Below are positions 1 through 8,232 of a DNA stretch of 64,000 bases, in pieces. The position numbers were made by a program, and so were the translations under genes. The stretch lies in assembly GCF_029318635.1 (NCBI RefSeq), contig NZ_CP119676.1:760614-824613 (forward strand), in the 5' to 3' direction. Position 1 is the stretch's first letter. Every line of letters starts with the position of its first letter. This DNA comes from Varunaivibrio sulfuroxidans. GTDB taxonomy: Bacteria; Pseudomonadota; Alphaproteobacteria; Rhodospirillales; Magnetovibrionaceae. The notes under the pieces are model-generated. The model worked only from the letters and a program-made list of their open reading frames with translations. It was not told the origin of the DNA and made no database searches.

Positions 1-590
1 CGCGCGCCTTTCAAGGCTATTTCGCCGTCGATCGGTACCACCTGCGCCATCGGTTGTTCGATGGCGGCTGGTCGGAACCGATCCACCGTGAGGTCTTCGA
101 ACGCGGGCACGCCGTGGCCGTGCTGTTGTTCGACCCGGCGCGAGACGTTCTGGTTTTCGTCGAACAATTCCGCCCCGGCGCCTTCGCCGCCCTGCGTGCG
201 GGGGAAAGCTTGGCGGGTGGCGCGCCCTGGCTGATCGAATGCGTCGCCGGCATCGTCGAAAAGGGAGAAAGCCCCGAGGACGTCGCCCGCCGCGAAGCGT
301 TCGAGGAGGCCCATTGCGAAATCGACGACCTGATTCCGATTTCCCGCTATTTCGTCAGTCCCGGCGGCGGATCCGAAACCGTCGCCCTGTATTGCGGCCT
401 CACGCAAGCCCCCGAGAACGGCTCCCTGCACGGGCTGGCCGAGGAGCACGAGGATATTCGCGTCCTCTGCCTGGACGCCTCGGCGGCGGTATCCCGGCTC
501 GAACAGGGGGGATTTAGCAACGCGCTCACCCTGATCGCCATGCAGTGGTTCGCCCTGAACCGGGTATCCTTACGAAAAAACGGATCGTGA
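1..590 (+). CDS. nudF: Nudix hydrolase, ADP-ribose pyrophosphatase type (5' end outside window)
   Basis: The frame is open from base 3 to the TGA at 588-590, so the true start lies upstream of the window. The Nudix box is intact: GIVEKGESPEDVARREAFEE (about residues 82-101 of the visible part) fits Gx5Ex7REuxEExGu, with the metal-binding glutamates present. The downstream SPGGGSE segment is typical of the NudF/ADP-ribose pyrophosphatase subgroup. Known members hydrolyse ADP-ribose and related nucleoside diphosphate sugars to ribose 5-phosphate and AMP. The gene is followed by a hairpin-rich region and then cysK. Substrate specificity within the family is inferred, not shown. Confidence 0.88.
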   Translation, partial: RAFQGYFAVDRYHLRHRLFDGGWSEPIHREVFERGHAVAVLLFDPARDVLVFVEQFRPGAFAALRAGESLAGGAPWLIECVAGIVEKGESPEDVARREAFEEAHCEIDDLIPISRYFVSPGGGSETVALYCGLTQAPENGSLHGLAEEHEDIRVLCLDASAAVSRLEQGGFSNALTLIAMQWFALNRVSLRKNGS

Positions 591-603
591 CCCACTCCCG
601 ACC

Positions 604-650
604 CTAGGGTTCGGACCCTAGATTAACGCCCCGGCGTCCGGGCTTTTTCT
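604..650 (+). terminator. Double hairpin terminator after the Nudix gene
   Basis: Two hairpins follow the Nudix stop codon. The first is a perfect 7-bp stem, CTAGGGT-TCGG-ACCCTAG (604-621). The second is CCCGG-CGT-CCGGG (about 630-642), followed at once by CTTTTTCTT. The second with its T-run fits a Rho-independent terminator. The first resembles a short motif seen at three other places in the window. Confidence 0.6.
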
Positions 651-733
651 TGCATATTTCCTATCGCGTATATATTTTATAAATGTAATACTAATTTATA
701 TGGTTATTTTTGTTTGTTTTACATAGAGGAAAC

Positions 734-1735
734 ATGAAAATCCGCAAAGGGTTCATCGGAACCATTGGAAACACCCCCCTCATTCATCTGAAAAAACTCT
801 CCGAGGACACCGGATGCACCATTCTCGGCAAGGCGGAGTTTCTCAATCCCGGCGGCTCGGTGAAGGATCGCGCCGCGCTGTACATCATCCGCGACGGCGA
901 ACGGCGAGGTCACCTGAAACCGGGAGGAACCATTGTCGAGGGCACCGCGGGCAACACCGGAATTGGTCTGGCCTTGGTGGGAAACGCCCTGGGCTATAAA
1001 TCCGTGATCGTCATCCCCGATACCCAAAGCCAGGAAAAAAAGGACGCCCTGCGCCTGTGCGGGGCCGACCTGCGCGAAGTTCCCGCCGCGCCGTATCGCG
1101 ACCCCAACAATTATGTCCATGTTTCCCGACGCCTCGCCGAGGAGCTTAACGAGAGCGAACCTCACGGCGCGTTCTGGGCCAACCAGTTCGACAACGTCGC
1201 CAACCGCCAGGCCCACATCGAGGGCACCGGCCCCGAAATTTGGGATCAGTGCGACGGTAAAATAGACGGCTTCGCCGCCGCCGCGGGCACCGGCGGCACC
1301 CTAGCCGGGGTGGCGATGGCGCTGAAAGAGCGCGATTCGACCATCATTACGGCCCTGGCCGATCCGATGGGCGCGGCGTTGTACCACTACTACAAATTCG
1401 GCTCCTTAAAAGCGGAGGGTTCCTCGATCACCGAAGGCATCGGACAAGGGCGCATCACCGCCAACCTAGAGGGCGCGCCGATCGACGAGGCGTTCCAAAT
1501 CCCCGATAGCGAAGCCCTTGAAATTATTTTCGACCTTATCCAGTATGAGGGGCTGGTGCTCGGTGGATCCAGTGGCGTCAATCTTGCCGGCGCGGTGCGT
1601 CTCGCCCGCCAAATGGGACCTGGTCACACCATCGTCACAATCCTGTGCGATTACGGATCACGCTATCAGAGTAAATTGTTCAACCCCGCATTTCTTCGTG
1701 AAAAAGGGTTGCCGGTTCCCCCGTGGATGGTCTAA
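734..1735 (+). CDS. cysK: Cysteine synthase (O-acetylserine sulfhydrylase)
   Basis: A 333-residue fold-type II PLP enzyme that makes cysteine from O-acetylserine and sulfide. The PLP lysine lies in NPGGSVKDRA, the substrate and phosphate loops in EGTAGNTGIG and AAAGTGGTLAG, and the C-terminal GGSSGVN loop is present. ATG at 734 is chosen because GAGGA lies just upstream. The TTG at 710 would add eight poorly coding residues without a ribosome-binding site. A sulfurtransferase gene follows after 47 bp, which supports a role in sulfur metabolism. A cystathionine beta-synthase-type paralogue cannot be fully excluded, but no CBS domain is present. Confidence 0.88.
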   Translation: MKIRKGFIGTIGNTPLIHLKKLSEDTGCTILGKAEFLNPGGSVKDRAALYIIRDGERRGHLKPGGTIVEGTAGNTGIGLALVGNALGYKSVIVIPDTQSQEKKDALRLCGADLREVPAAPYRDPNNYVHVSRRLAEELNESEPHGAFWANQFDNVANRQAHIEGTGPEIWDQCDGKIDGFAAAAGTGGTLAGVAMALKERDSTIITALADPMGAALYHYYKFGSLKAEGSSITEGIGQGRITANLEGAPIDEAFQIPDSEALEIIFDLIQYEGLVLGGSSGVNLAGAVRLARQMGPGHTIVTILCDYGSRYQSKLFNPAFLREKGLPVPPWMV

Positions 1736-1782
1736 TCCCTTGGGGGAATTCCGCCATAAAATCAACAGGGAGCCTGCTATTC

Positions 1783-2646
1783 ATGGAGTTCGCCAATCCA
1801 GAAGCCTTGGTCGATTGCGCGTGGTTGCGCGATCATCTCGACGCCCCGGACGTGCGCATCGTCGATGCGACGTTTCATCTGCCCCATGATGACCGGGACG
1901 CCCGCGAAGAATATGGATTCCGCCATATTCCGGGGGCCGTACACTTCGACATCGACGAAATCGCCGATACCGATACCGACCTGCCCCATATGTTGCCCAG
2001 CCCCGAAAAGTTCTCGGCAAAGGTGCGCAAGCTGGGCCTGGGCGACGGCAATAAGATCGTCGTTTACGACGGTTCGGGCGGGTTCATGGCGGCGTGCCGA
2101 GTGTGGTGGATGTTCCGGGTTTTCGGCCATGAGGACGTTTGCGTGCTCGACGGCGGGCTGCCGCAATGGGGGAAGGAACGCGGCCCCTTGGAACAGGACG
2201 CCCCCCCCGCCATCACGGAACGGCACTTCACCGCGCGCATGAACAACACCTTGGTGCGCACGCTCGATCAGATGCTCGCCAACGTCGAAAGAAAAAAGAC
2301 TCAAGTCATCGACGCGCGCAACGAAAAACGTTTCGCCGGCATCGACCACGAACCGCGACCGACCGAACGGCGCGGGCACATTCCGGGCAGTATCAATCTG
2401 CCGTTCACGAGGCTAATGGACCCCCGGCAAAACTTCACCTTCCGCAGCGCCGATGAGATCAAGGCCGCCTGCGACGAGATCGGACTCGACCTCGGCAAAC
2501 CGATCGTCAGCACCTGCGGCTCCGGCGTTACCGCCGCGGTCAACGCTTTTGCCTTATATCTTCTTGGGCACGATCAGGTGGCGGTTTATGACGGCTCGTG
2601 GGCCGAATGGGGGAACCTTCCGGACACCCCCATCGCCAATCCCTGA
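1783..2646 (+). CDS. sseA: 3-mercaptopyruvate/thiosulfate sulfurtransferase
   Basis: A 287-residue protein with two rhodanese domains. The inactive N-terminal domain spans about residues 1-150 and the catalytic domain about 165-285. The active-site loop CGSGVTA (near residue 239) has the cysteine and the Gly-Ser-Gly-Val-Thr pattern typical of mercaptopyruvate sulfurtransferases rather than thiosulfate rhodaneses. It transfers sulfane sulfur from 3-mercaptopyruvate to thiols or cyanide. ATG at 1783 is preceded by AGGGAG about ten bases upstream. It lies just downstream of cysK on the same strand, so co-transcription is likely. Confidence 0.88.
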   Translation: MEFANPEALVDCAWLRDHLDAPDVRIVDATFHLPHDDRDAREEYGFRHIPGAVHFDIDEIADTDTDLPHMLPSPEKFSAKVRKLGLGDGNKIVVYDGSGGFMAACRVWWMFRVFGHEDVCVLDGGLPQWGKERGPLEQDAPPAITERHFTARMNNTLVRTLDQMLANVERKKTQVIDARNEKRFAGIDHEPRPTERRGHIPGSINLPFTRLMDPRQNFTFRSADEIKAACDEIGLDLGKPIVSTCGSGVTAAVNAFALYLLGHDQVAVYDGSWAEWGNLPDTPIANP

Positions 2647-2700
2647 ACGACGTCCCACCCCGGAGTATCCCGGAACAACACGCCATGGACCCCCCGCGCG

Positions 2701-3312
2701 ATGCCCGACCATTTCAAGAAAGATGACAAAATCGAAAGCACCATCACCTATCTGGAGATGACGAAACGACCGCTTTCGCCGACGCCGCGCCCCTCCAATA
2801 CCGCCCCGGGCGAACGATTGTCATTGATGCGCGCACTCCGTCCGACGGTGTCGTTTTACCGCTTTTTATACGGAACCGTCGGCGCTCCGTGGTTATGGTA
2901 CGAGCGACTTTTACTCGATGACCACACCCTGGCCCGCACGATCCAAAACGATGACGTGGAGATCTACGTACTCTACCTCGGCGGCGTTCCCGCCGGATAC
3001 AGCGAACTGGACGCACGCGACCCGCAAGACATCGAACTGGCGTATTTTGGCCTCATGCCTGAATTTATCGGTCGGGGCCTGGGGCGCTTTTTCCTGCGCT
3101 GGACGATCGATCAGGCCTGGACGCACGCCCCCCGGCGGTTCTGGGTACATACCTGTACGCAAGACCACCCCAGCGCCGTAGGCCTTTATCAAAAGGAAGG
3201 GTTCGTGCCCTACGATCAAAAACGGATCGTTATCGAGGATCCACGCCAAATCATCGCCGCCGGAAGGGGCGCGGTTGCGACACCGCACACCCCCGACAAC
3301 GACGTTTCGTAG
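2701..3312 (+). CDS. GNAT-family N-acetyltransferase
   Basis: A 203-residue protein with a GNAT core at about residues 70-180. The acetyl-CoA pyrophosphate loop is FIGRGLGRFFL (fitting Q/RxxGxG/A), preceded by the beta-4 strand IELAYFGLMPE and followed by AVGLYQKEGFV, the usual last helix and strand. The first 50 residues are not conserved-looking, and internal methionines (for example residue 20) could be the real start. It lies 54 bp after the sulfurtransferase gene. The substrate cannot be told from sequence. Confidence 0.78.
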   Translation: MPDHFKKDDKIESTITYLEMTKRPLSPTPRPSNTAPGERLSLMRALRPTVSFYRFLYGTVGAPWLWYERLLLDDHTLARTIQNDDVEIYVLYLGGVPAGYSELDARDPQDIELAYFGLMPEFIGRGLGRFFLRWTIDQAWTHAPRRFWVHTCTQDHPSAVGLYQKEGFVPYDQKRIVIEDPRQIIAAGRGAVATPHTPDNDVS

Positions 3313-3323
3313 TAAAGCGCGGT

Positions 3324-3590
3324 TTAGCGCAGCGAGGACAGGTTGGTCATCAAGGCGTTTTTGACTTTCTTGATTTCATCGGACAGTTTGTGCGCCTTGT
3401 CACGATCTTCCGGGCAAACATGATCGAAGGCGATCATGGCGCAACGCTCGCGTTCCTCCAGCAACGCCTTGACGACGCACACCTCAATGGCGTCGGCGAT
3501 TTCCTTGGGGTGGTCCTCCGCGGAGATGCCCAGAATTTTTTGAATGTCTTGGGCCGTTAGCTCGGCGCGTTCTCTTAGGCTTTTAATCAC
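3324..3590 (-). CDS. Small conserved-looking hypothetical protein
   Basis: An 88-residue soluble protein without signal peptide or membrane segment. It is highly charged, with predicted helices throughout (ELTAQDIQKILG at residues 10-21; EERERCAMIAFDH at 46-58). It holds three cysteines. The reading frame shares the strand and codon style of aapP and starts 29 bp after the aapP stop, so it probably forms the last gene of the aap transcription unit. I do not recognise the family and propose no function. It converges with the GNAT gene, leaving 11 bp between stops. Confidence 0.65.
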   Translation of the reverse strand: MIKSLRERAELTAQDIQKILGISAEDHPKEIADAIEVCVVKALLEERERCAMIAFDHVCPEDRDKAHKLSDEIKKVKNALMTNLSSLR

Positions 3591-3619
3591 GCGGACGCTC
3601 CTTGATCGATGGCGAAAAA

Positions 3620-4399
3620 TTAATGGTTCAGAATCTGGCTAAGGAACAATTTGGTCCTATCGTTCTGCGGATTGTTGAAAAATTCGCCCGGCTCGTTTTC
3701 CTCGACGATCTGCCCTTCATCCATGAAGATCACCCGGTCGGCGACGGTCTTGGCGAAGCCCATTTCGTGGGTGACGCAAAGCATCGTCATGCCTTCTTCG
3801 GCCAGCTCGATCATCACGTCGAGCACTTCCTTGATCATTTCCGGATCGAGCGCCGAGGTCGGCTCGTCGAACAGCATGACCTTGGGTGACATACACAGCG
3901 AGCGGGCGATGGCGACACGTTGCTGTTGGCCGCCCGACAGCTGACCGGGGAACTTGTGCGCCTGATCGGGAATCTTGACCCGTTCGAGGTATTTCATCGC
4001 CACCTCTTCGGCCTTCGCCTTGGGCATCTTGCGCACCCAGATCGGCGCCAAAGAGCAATTTTGCAGCACCGTCAGATGGGGAAACAAATTGAAGTGCTGA
4101 AAGCACATGCCGACTTCGCGGCGGATTTCATCAATTTTCTTCAGATCGTCGGTCAGTTCGATACCTCCGACGATGATATGACCCTGCTGATGTTCCTCAA
4201 GTCGGTTAATACAGCGGATCATGGTCGATTTGCCGGACCCCGAGGGGCCGCAGATGACGATCCTCTCGCCGTGGCGGACACTCAGGTTGATGTCCTTCAA
4301 AACATGGAACTGGCCATACCATTTATGCATGGCCTTGATTTCGATAGCGAGCTTGTCGTCCGCCGTGGATGGCGAAGCTTTAGAAGCGGTCTCGGACAT
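3620..4399 (-). CDS. aapP: General L-amino acid ABC transporter, ATP-binding protein
   Basis: A 259-residue ATPase of the polar amino-acid transporter class. It has Walker [11 protein letters not shown]-loop [10 protein letters not shown], signature [13 protein letters not shown], Walker [15 protein letters not shown] and the switch histidine in VTHEMGFA. It drives uptake through the AapQ-AapM channel at the cytoplasmic face of the inner membrane. The order aapJ-aapQ-aapM-aapP on the minus strand is the standard alphaproteobacterial layout. The N-terminal 20 residues are a low-complexity extension. Confidence 0.93.
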   Translation of the reverse strand: MSETASKASPSTADDKLAIEIKAMHKWYGQFHVLKDINLSVRHGERIVICGPSGSGKSTMIRCINRLEEHQQGHIIVGGIELTDDLKKIDEIRREVGMCFQHFNLFPHLTVLQNCSLAPIWVRKMPKAKAEEVAMKYLERVKIPDQAHKFPGQLSGGQQQRVAIARSLCMSPKVMLFDEPTSALDPEMIKEVLDVMIELAEEGMTMLCVTHEMGFAKTVADRVIFMDEGQIVEENEPGEFFNNPQNDRTKLFLSQILNH

Positions 4400-4434
4400 A
4401 GATTTTTCCTTAAAAGCGTGTCCTGAAGCGAAAA

Positions 4435-5532
4435 TTAACGTTTGTGGCCGGTGTACAACTTGCGTTCCAGAGCCTGGCTATAGCGTGACATGCTAAAGCA
4501 GAATATCCAGAAGCAAAACGCCGCGAACAAGTACCCCTCGGTGGAAACGGAACGCCACGACGGATCGGTGATCGCCGATTGAACCGCGCCCAAAACATCG
4601 AACAGACCAATGATCAACACCAGCGTGGTATCCTTGAACAGGGCGATGAAGGTGTTGACGATGCCGGGGATAACCAGCTTCAAGGCTTGGGGCAAAATGA
4701 TCAGCCCCATGCTTTTCCAATAATTCAGCCCCAACGCGCTAGCCGCTTCGCTTTGCCCCTTGGGTATCGCCTGCAGACCGCCGCGCACCACCTCGGCGAT
4801 GTATGCCGACTCAAACAGGATGATTCCAATCAGGGCGCGCAGCAACTTGTTGAAATTGACCCCTTCGGGCAAGAACATCGGCAACATCACCGAGGCCATA
4901 AACAACACGGTAATTAAGGGGACGCCGCGCCACAGTTCGATAAACCCGATACACAAAGATCGGATCACCGGCATTTCCGATCGCCGGCCAAGCGCCAAGA
5001 CAATGCCGATCGGTAAGGCCGCGATGATGCCGGCATAAGCCAGCACCAAGGTCAGCATCAAGCCGCCCCACTTTTCCGTTTCGATGTGCTGAAGCCCGAA
5101 CATTCCCCCCGAAATCAAGACGTAGCCGACGACCGGAATTCCGATGAGGGCGAAAATTCCGAAGATTTTCTTATAGGGAAAAGCGTTAAAAAACTGGGGC
5201 GCGAACGTCAGCGCCATCAAGAGAAAAATGCTGTTGATCCGCCAGTATTGATCGGCCGGATAAAAGCCGTAGATGAACAACGTGATTCGGGATTTGACGA
5301 AAACCCAGCACGCCCCGCCGGCGGTGCAGGCGGCCTGCGTATTTCCGGCGAAATTGGCGTTGATTATGGCCCAATTGACGATCGGAGGGACAAACGAAAA
5401 AATTAGATACAGCGCGGCCAACGTCAAGGCGACGTTCAACGGCGAGGACAGGAGATTCTCCCGAACCCACCCGATGGCGCCACGAGACGCGATCGGAGGA
5501 GGCATGTCGGGGAGGGGTTGAAAAGCCGGCAT
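4435..5532 (-). CDS. aapM: General L-amino acid ABC transporter, permease AapM
   Basis: A 365-residue inner-membrane permease of the HisM/GlnP type. A long N-terminal part (about residues 1-150, several hydrophobic segments) precedes the conserved transport core. The EAA loop reads [22 protein letters not shown], shown here as EAASALGLN then IILPQALK. Start at 5532 (MPAFQPL) is preferred over an upstream alternative at 5559 because GGAGAG and AAGGAT lie just in front of it. It begins 5 bp after the aapQ stop. It pairs with AapQ to form the translocation pore for a broad range of L-amino acids. Confidence 0.9.
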   Translation of the reverse strand: MPAFQPLPDMPPPIASRGAIGWVRENLLSSPLNVALTLAALYLIFSFVPPIVNWAIINANFAGNTQAACTAGGACWVFVKSRITLFIYGFYPADQYWRINSIFLLMALTFAPQFFNAFPYKKIFGIFALIGIPVVGYVLISGGMFGLQHIETEKWGGLMLTLVLAYAGIIAALPIGIVLALGRRSEMPVIRSLCIGFIELWRGVPLITVLFMASVMLPMFLPEGVNFNKLLRALIGIILFESAYIAEVVRGGLQAIPKGQSEAASALGLNYWKSMGLIILPQALKLVIPGIVNTFIALFKDTTLVLIIGLFDVLGAVQSAITDPSWRSVSTEGYLFAAFCFWIFCFSMSRYSQALERKLYTGHKR

Positions 5533-5536
5533 ATCC

Positions 5537-6727
5537 TTATCTCTCCACCAAGGCGACACGTTTGTTGTACCAGTTCATAAATCCGGAAATGGACAAACTG
5601 ATGGTCAAGTATACCGCCATCGTCATCCCCACGATTTCGACCGCTTGACCGGTTTGGTTCAGGGTCGTCCCCATGAATACACTGACCAGATCGGGGTACC
5701 CGATCGCCGTCGCCAGGGACGAGTTCTTGGCCAGATTCAAATATTGGCTGGTCAAGGGCGGCACGATCACCCGCAGCGCTTGAGGGATGATGATCAGGCG
5801 CAGGGTCTGCCCCGAACGCAACCCCAAGGACCGAGCGGCCTCGGTCTGACCGTGGCCGACCGCGAGGATACCCGAACGCACGATCTCGGCGATAAACGCC
5901 GCCGTATAGAAGGACAGCGCCCACAACAAGGCCATCAATTCGGGAATCATCCGCATCCCGCCTTGAAAATTAAAGCCCTGCAAGGTCGGATAGTCCAACG
6001 AGACCGGGCGACCCATTATAAAGTAAACCAACGTCGGGGCCACCACGACAAGCGACAAGTTCAGCCATAGCACCTTGATGCGATTGCCGGTTTTTTCCTG
6101 GTGCCTGTTCGCCCATATGGCGATTATAACGGCCGCAATCACAGCGACGACCGCCGTAAAAATGATATATCCCGCCCCATCGTTCAAAACCGGCGCCGGT
6201 AAATAAAGCCCCCGGATATTTAAAAACAGGCTCTTTCCCAGGGACATGCTTTGGCGCGCCGAAGGCAGCGCCTGCAACACGACGTAATACCAGAAGAAAA
6301 TTTGCAGCAACAACGGAATGTTGCGCAGGGTTTCGATGTAGACCATCGCCACCTTGGCGATCAGCCAGTTCGACGACAGGCGGGCGACGCCAACCAGAAA
6401 GCCGACCACCGTCGCGAAAACGATGCCCAGTCCCGAAACCAAAAGCGTATTGAGCAAGCCGACAAAGAATGTCCGCCCATAGGTATCGGTCTCGTTATAG
6501 GGGATCAGGCTCATTAAGACGCCGAACCCCGCCTGATTGTGAAGGAAGCCAAACCCCGTCGAAATGCCGCGCCTTTCCATATTGTACAGAGTATTCTGGA
6601 AAATCACGTAGAAGACGTAGCCGACAACGACGACGGTCAGGGCCTGAAATACGACGGCGCGCGTCTTGGGGTCGTTCCAAGGGGCCGGTTTGGACGATGC
6701 GAGCCTGCGCTCGTCTCGTTCCGTCAT
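5537..6727 (-). CDS. aapQ: General L-amino acid ABC transporter, permease AapQ
   Basis: A 396-residue permease and partner of AapM. Hydrophobic segments include VFQALTVVVVGYVFYVIF near the N-terminus and several later ones. The EAA loop reads EAARSLGLRSGQTLRLIIIP (about residues 303-322). The long periplasmic/transmembrane insertion before the core is typical of the Aap/Bzt subclass. It is separated from aapJ by a strong hairpin, so it is probably expressed less than the binding protein. Confidence 0.9.
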   Translation of the reverse strand: MTERDERRLASSKPAPWNDPKTRAVVFQALTVVVVGYVFYVIFQNTLYNMERRGISTGFGFLHNQAGFGVLMSLIPYNETDTYGRTFFVGLLNTLLVSGLGIVFATVVGFLVGVARLSSNWLIAKVAMVYIETLRNIPLLLQIFFWYYVVLQALPSARQSMSLGKSLFLNIRGLYLPAPVLNDGAGYIIFTAVVAVIAAVIIAIWANRHQEKTGNRIKVLWLNLSLVVVAPTLVYFIMGRPVSLDYPTLQGFNFQGGMRMIPELMALLWALSFYTAAFIAEIVRSGILAVGHGQTEAARSLGLRSGQTLRLIIIPQALRVIVPPLTSQYLNLAKNSSLATAIGYPDLVSVFMGTTLNQTGQAVEIVGMTMAVYLTISLSISGFMNWYNKRVALVER

Positions 6728-6774
6728 GTGTTATTCCTCAAAAAGCACTGCAACGCCCTCACAAAAATAAGGGC

Positions 6775-6824
6775 AAAAACCGATCTCCCCGACACGGGGC
6801 GAAACGCACCGCAGCGGGGAGATC
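6775..6824 (-). terminator. Intra-operon terminator/attenuator between aapJ and aapQ
   Basis: Read on the minus strand, a perfect 10-bp stem GATCTCCCCG...CGGGGAGATC (6824-6815 and 6791-6782) is followed by GGTTTTTG. This fits a leaky Rho-independent terminator that would raise the binding protein above the membrane subunits, a common device in ABC operons. Confidence 0.65.
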
Positions 6825-6844
6825 CATCACATTAAAAATCCGAA

Positions 6845-7864
6845 TTAACGGATCGGCGGGGCGTACAAGATGCCGCCCTGGTTCCAAAGCGCATTCAGAC
6901 CGCGTTCGATCTTCAGCGGCGAGGACATCCCGACATTGCGTTCAAACGATTCGCTGTAATTGCCAACCTGTTTGATGATGTTATAGGCCCAGTCGTTGCC
7001 GATGCCCATGCCCTTGCCGAAATCACCATCGACACCGAGCAGGCGTTTGACCGACGGGTTGGTCGAGGATTTCATTTCATCGACATTGGCCGAGGTCACA
7101 CCGAGTTCCTCGGCGTTGATCATCGCCGATAGGCTCCACTTGGCGATATTGAACCACTGATCGTCGCCCTGACGGACAACCGGACCCAACGGCTCCTTCG
7201 AGATCACCTCAGGCAGCACTTCGGCGCTGCTGGGGTCGGCCAGTTTGATACGCAGGGCGTACAACTGCGAGCGATCGGAGGTCAGAACGTCGCAACGACC
7301 GGACTGGAAACCGGCAATGGTCTGATCGGACGTGTCGAAGGTGATCGGCGAATACTTCATGTGATGCTGGCGGAAATAATCGGCGAGGTTCAATTCGGTC
7401 GTCGTACCGGCTTGGATACACACCGAAGCGCCGTTCAATTCCATCGCGCTTTTCACGCCCAGAGATTTGTTCACCAAAAAGCCCTGACCGTCATAGTAGT
7501 TGACGCCGGCGAAGTTCAGACCCAGTTGCGTGTCGCGGGTCATCGTCCAGGTGGTGTTGCGCGCCAACAGGTCGATTTCGCCCGATTGCAGCGCGGTAAA
7601 ACGCTCCTTGGCGGTCAGCGGAACATATTTGACCTTGGAGGCGTCGCCGAAAACAGCGGCGGCCACGGCGCGGCACATATCGACATCGAGGCCGACCCAC
7701 TGATTTTGATCGTTGGCCTGAGAAAATCCCGGAAGCCCGGTGTTCACGCCACAGCTCAGGACGCCACGCGCCTTGACGTCGTCGAGTGTCGCGGCGCTGG
7801 CGACCGAAGCGAAAGCGACGGCGGCAACGGCTGCCGCGGTCAATACGCGGATAGTGGTTTTCAC
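6845..7864 (-). CDS. aapJ: General L-amino acid ABC transporter, periplasmic binding protein
   Basis: A 339-residue solute-binding protein. GTG at 7864 is chosen: GGGAGGAA lies 6 bases upstream and translation begins directly with a clean signal peptide (KTTIRVLTAAAVAAVAFASV, cleavage after ASA). The mature part has the family-3 pattern: LSCGVNTGLPGFS, DVDMCRAVAAAVFGD, and RNTTWTMTRDTQLGLNF. It captures L-amino acids in the periplasm and hands them to AapQM. It is the first gene of the operon and is divergent from metC. Confidence 0.92.
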   Translation of the reverse strand: MKTTIRVLTAAAVAAVAFASVASAATLDDVKARGVLSCGVNTGLPGFSQANDQNQWVGLDVDMCRAVAAAVFGDASKVKYVPLTAKERFTALQSGEIDLLARNTTWTMTRDTQLGLNFAGVNYYDGQGFLVNKSLGVKSAMELNGASVCIQAGTTTELNLADYFRQHHMKYSPITFDTSDQTIAGFQSGRCDVLTSDRSQLYALRIKLADPSSAEVLPEVISKEPLGPVVRQGDDQWFNIAKWSLSAMINAEELGVTSANVDEMKSSTNPSVKRLLGVDGDFGKGMGIGNDWAYNIIKQVGNYSESFERNVGMSSPLKIERGLNALWNQGGILYAPPIR

Positions 7865-8232
7865 GAATAGTTCCTCCCTGAAAAAAATCGTTTGCGGCGA
7901 CACGCGAAACCGTCGCCGCCTTACGGTGATCACAAATCCGTATCACAATTGTTTCGATACACTCAAGGGCGCTGAAGCAGGCGTTCCAAAATTTCTTTTC
8001 CATTCAAAAAAAGAAATATAAATTCCAACTTGAGCGAAGAGTTTGAAATATCCGTCTTTTCGGGTATAAAACCCCTTCCGAATCCCAAGGCTTTCGCCCA
8101 TCATCGGCGGCGATCACTTTTTCGCCGCCCGCAGGTTTTCGGCATTCTCCCCGAGAGGATTTGCGAGCGCACACATACTACCTCTCCATGCGGGTCTCTG
8201 CAATTCAGGAAAAACGGAGGACCTCGGTCTCG
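7865..8232. promoter_or_regulatory. Divergent aapJ/metC control region
   Basis: A 368-bp non-coding region holds both promoters. Two structures stand out. One is an inverted repeat ATTTCTTTT-N9-AAAAGAAAT (7991-8017) in a locally AT-rich part. The other is a hairpin GGCGGCGA-N8-TCGCCGCC (8106-8129) that would lie in the metC leader. A weak ribosome-binding site GGAGGA at 8215-8220 precedes metC by 12 bases. I could not fit either structure to a named riboswitch or regulator. Confidence 0.5.

Noticed and set aside
710..733. Upstream TTG start for cysK
   Set aside because: It would add eight residues of poor coding quality and has no ribosome-binding site, while ATG 734 has GAGGA directly upstream.
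8100..8232. SAM riboswitch in the metC leader
   Set aside because: A hairpin is present but no SAM-II or SAM-V type core could be recognised by eye.
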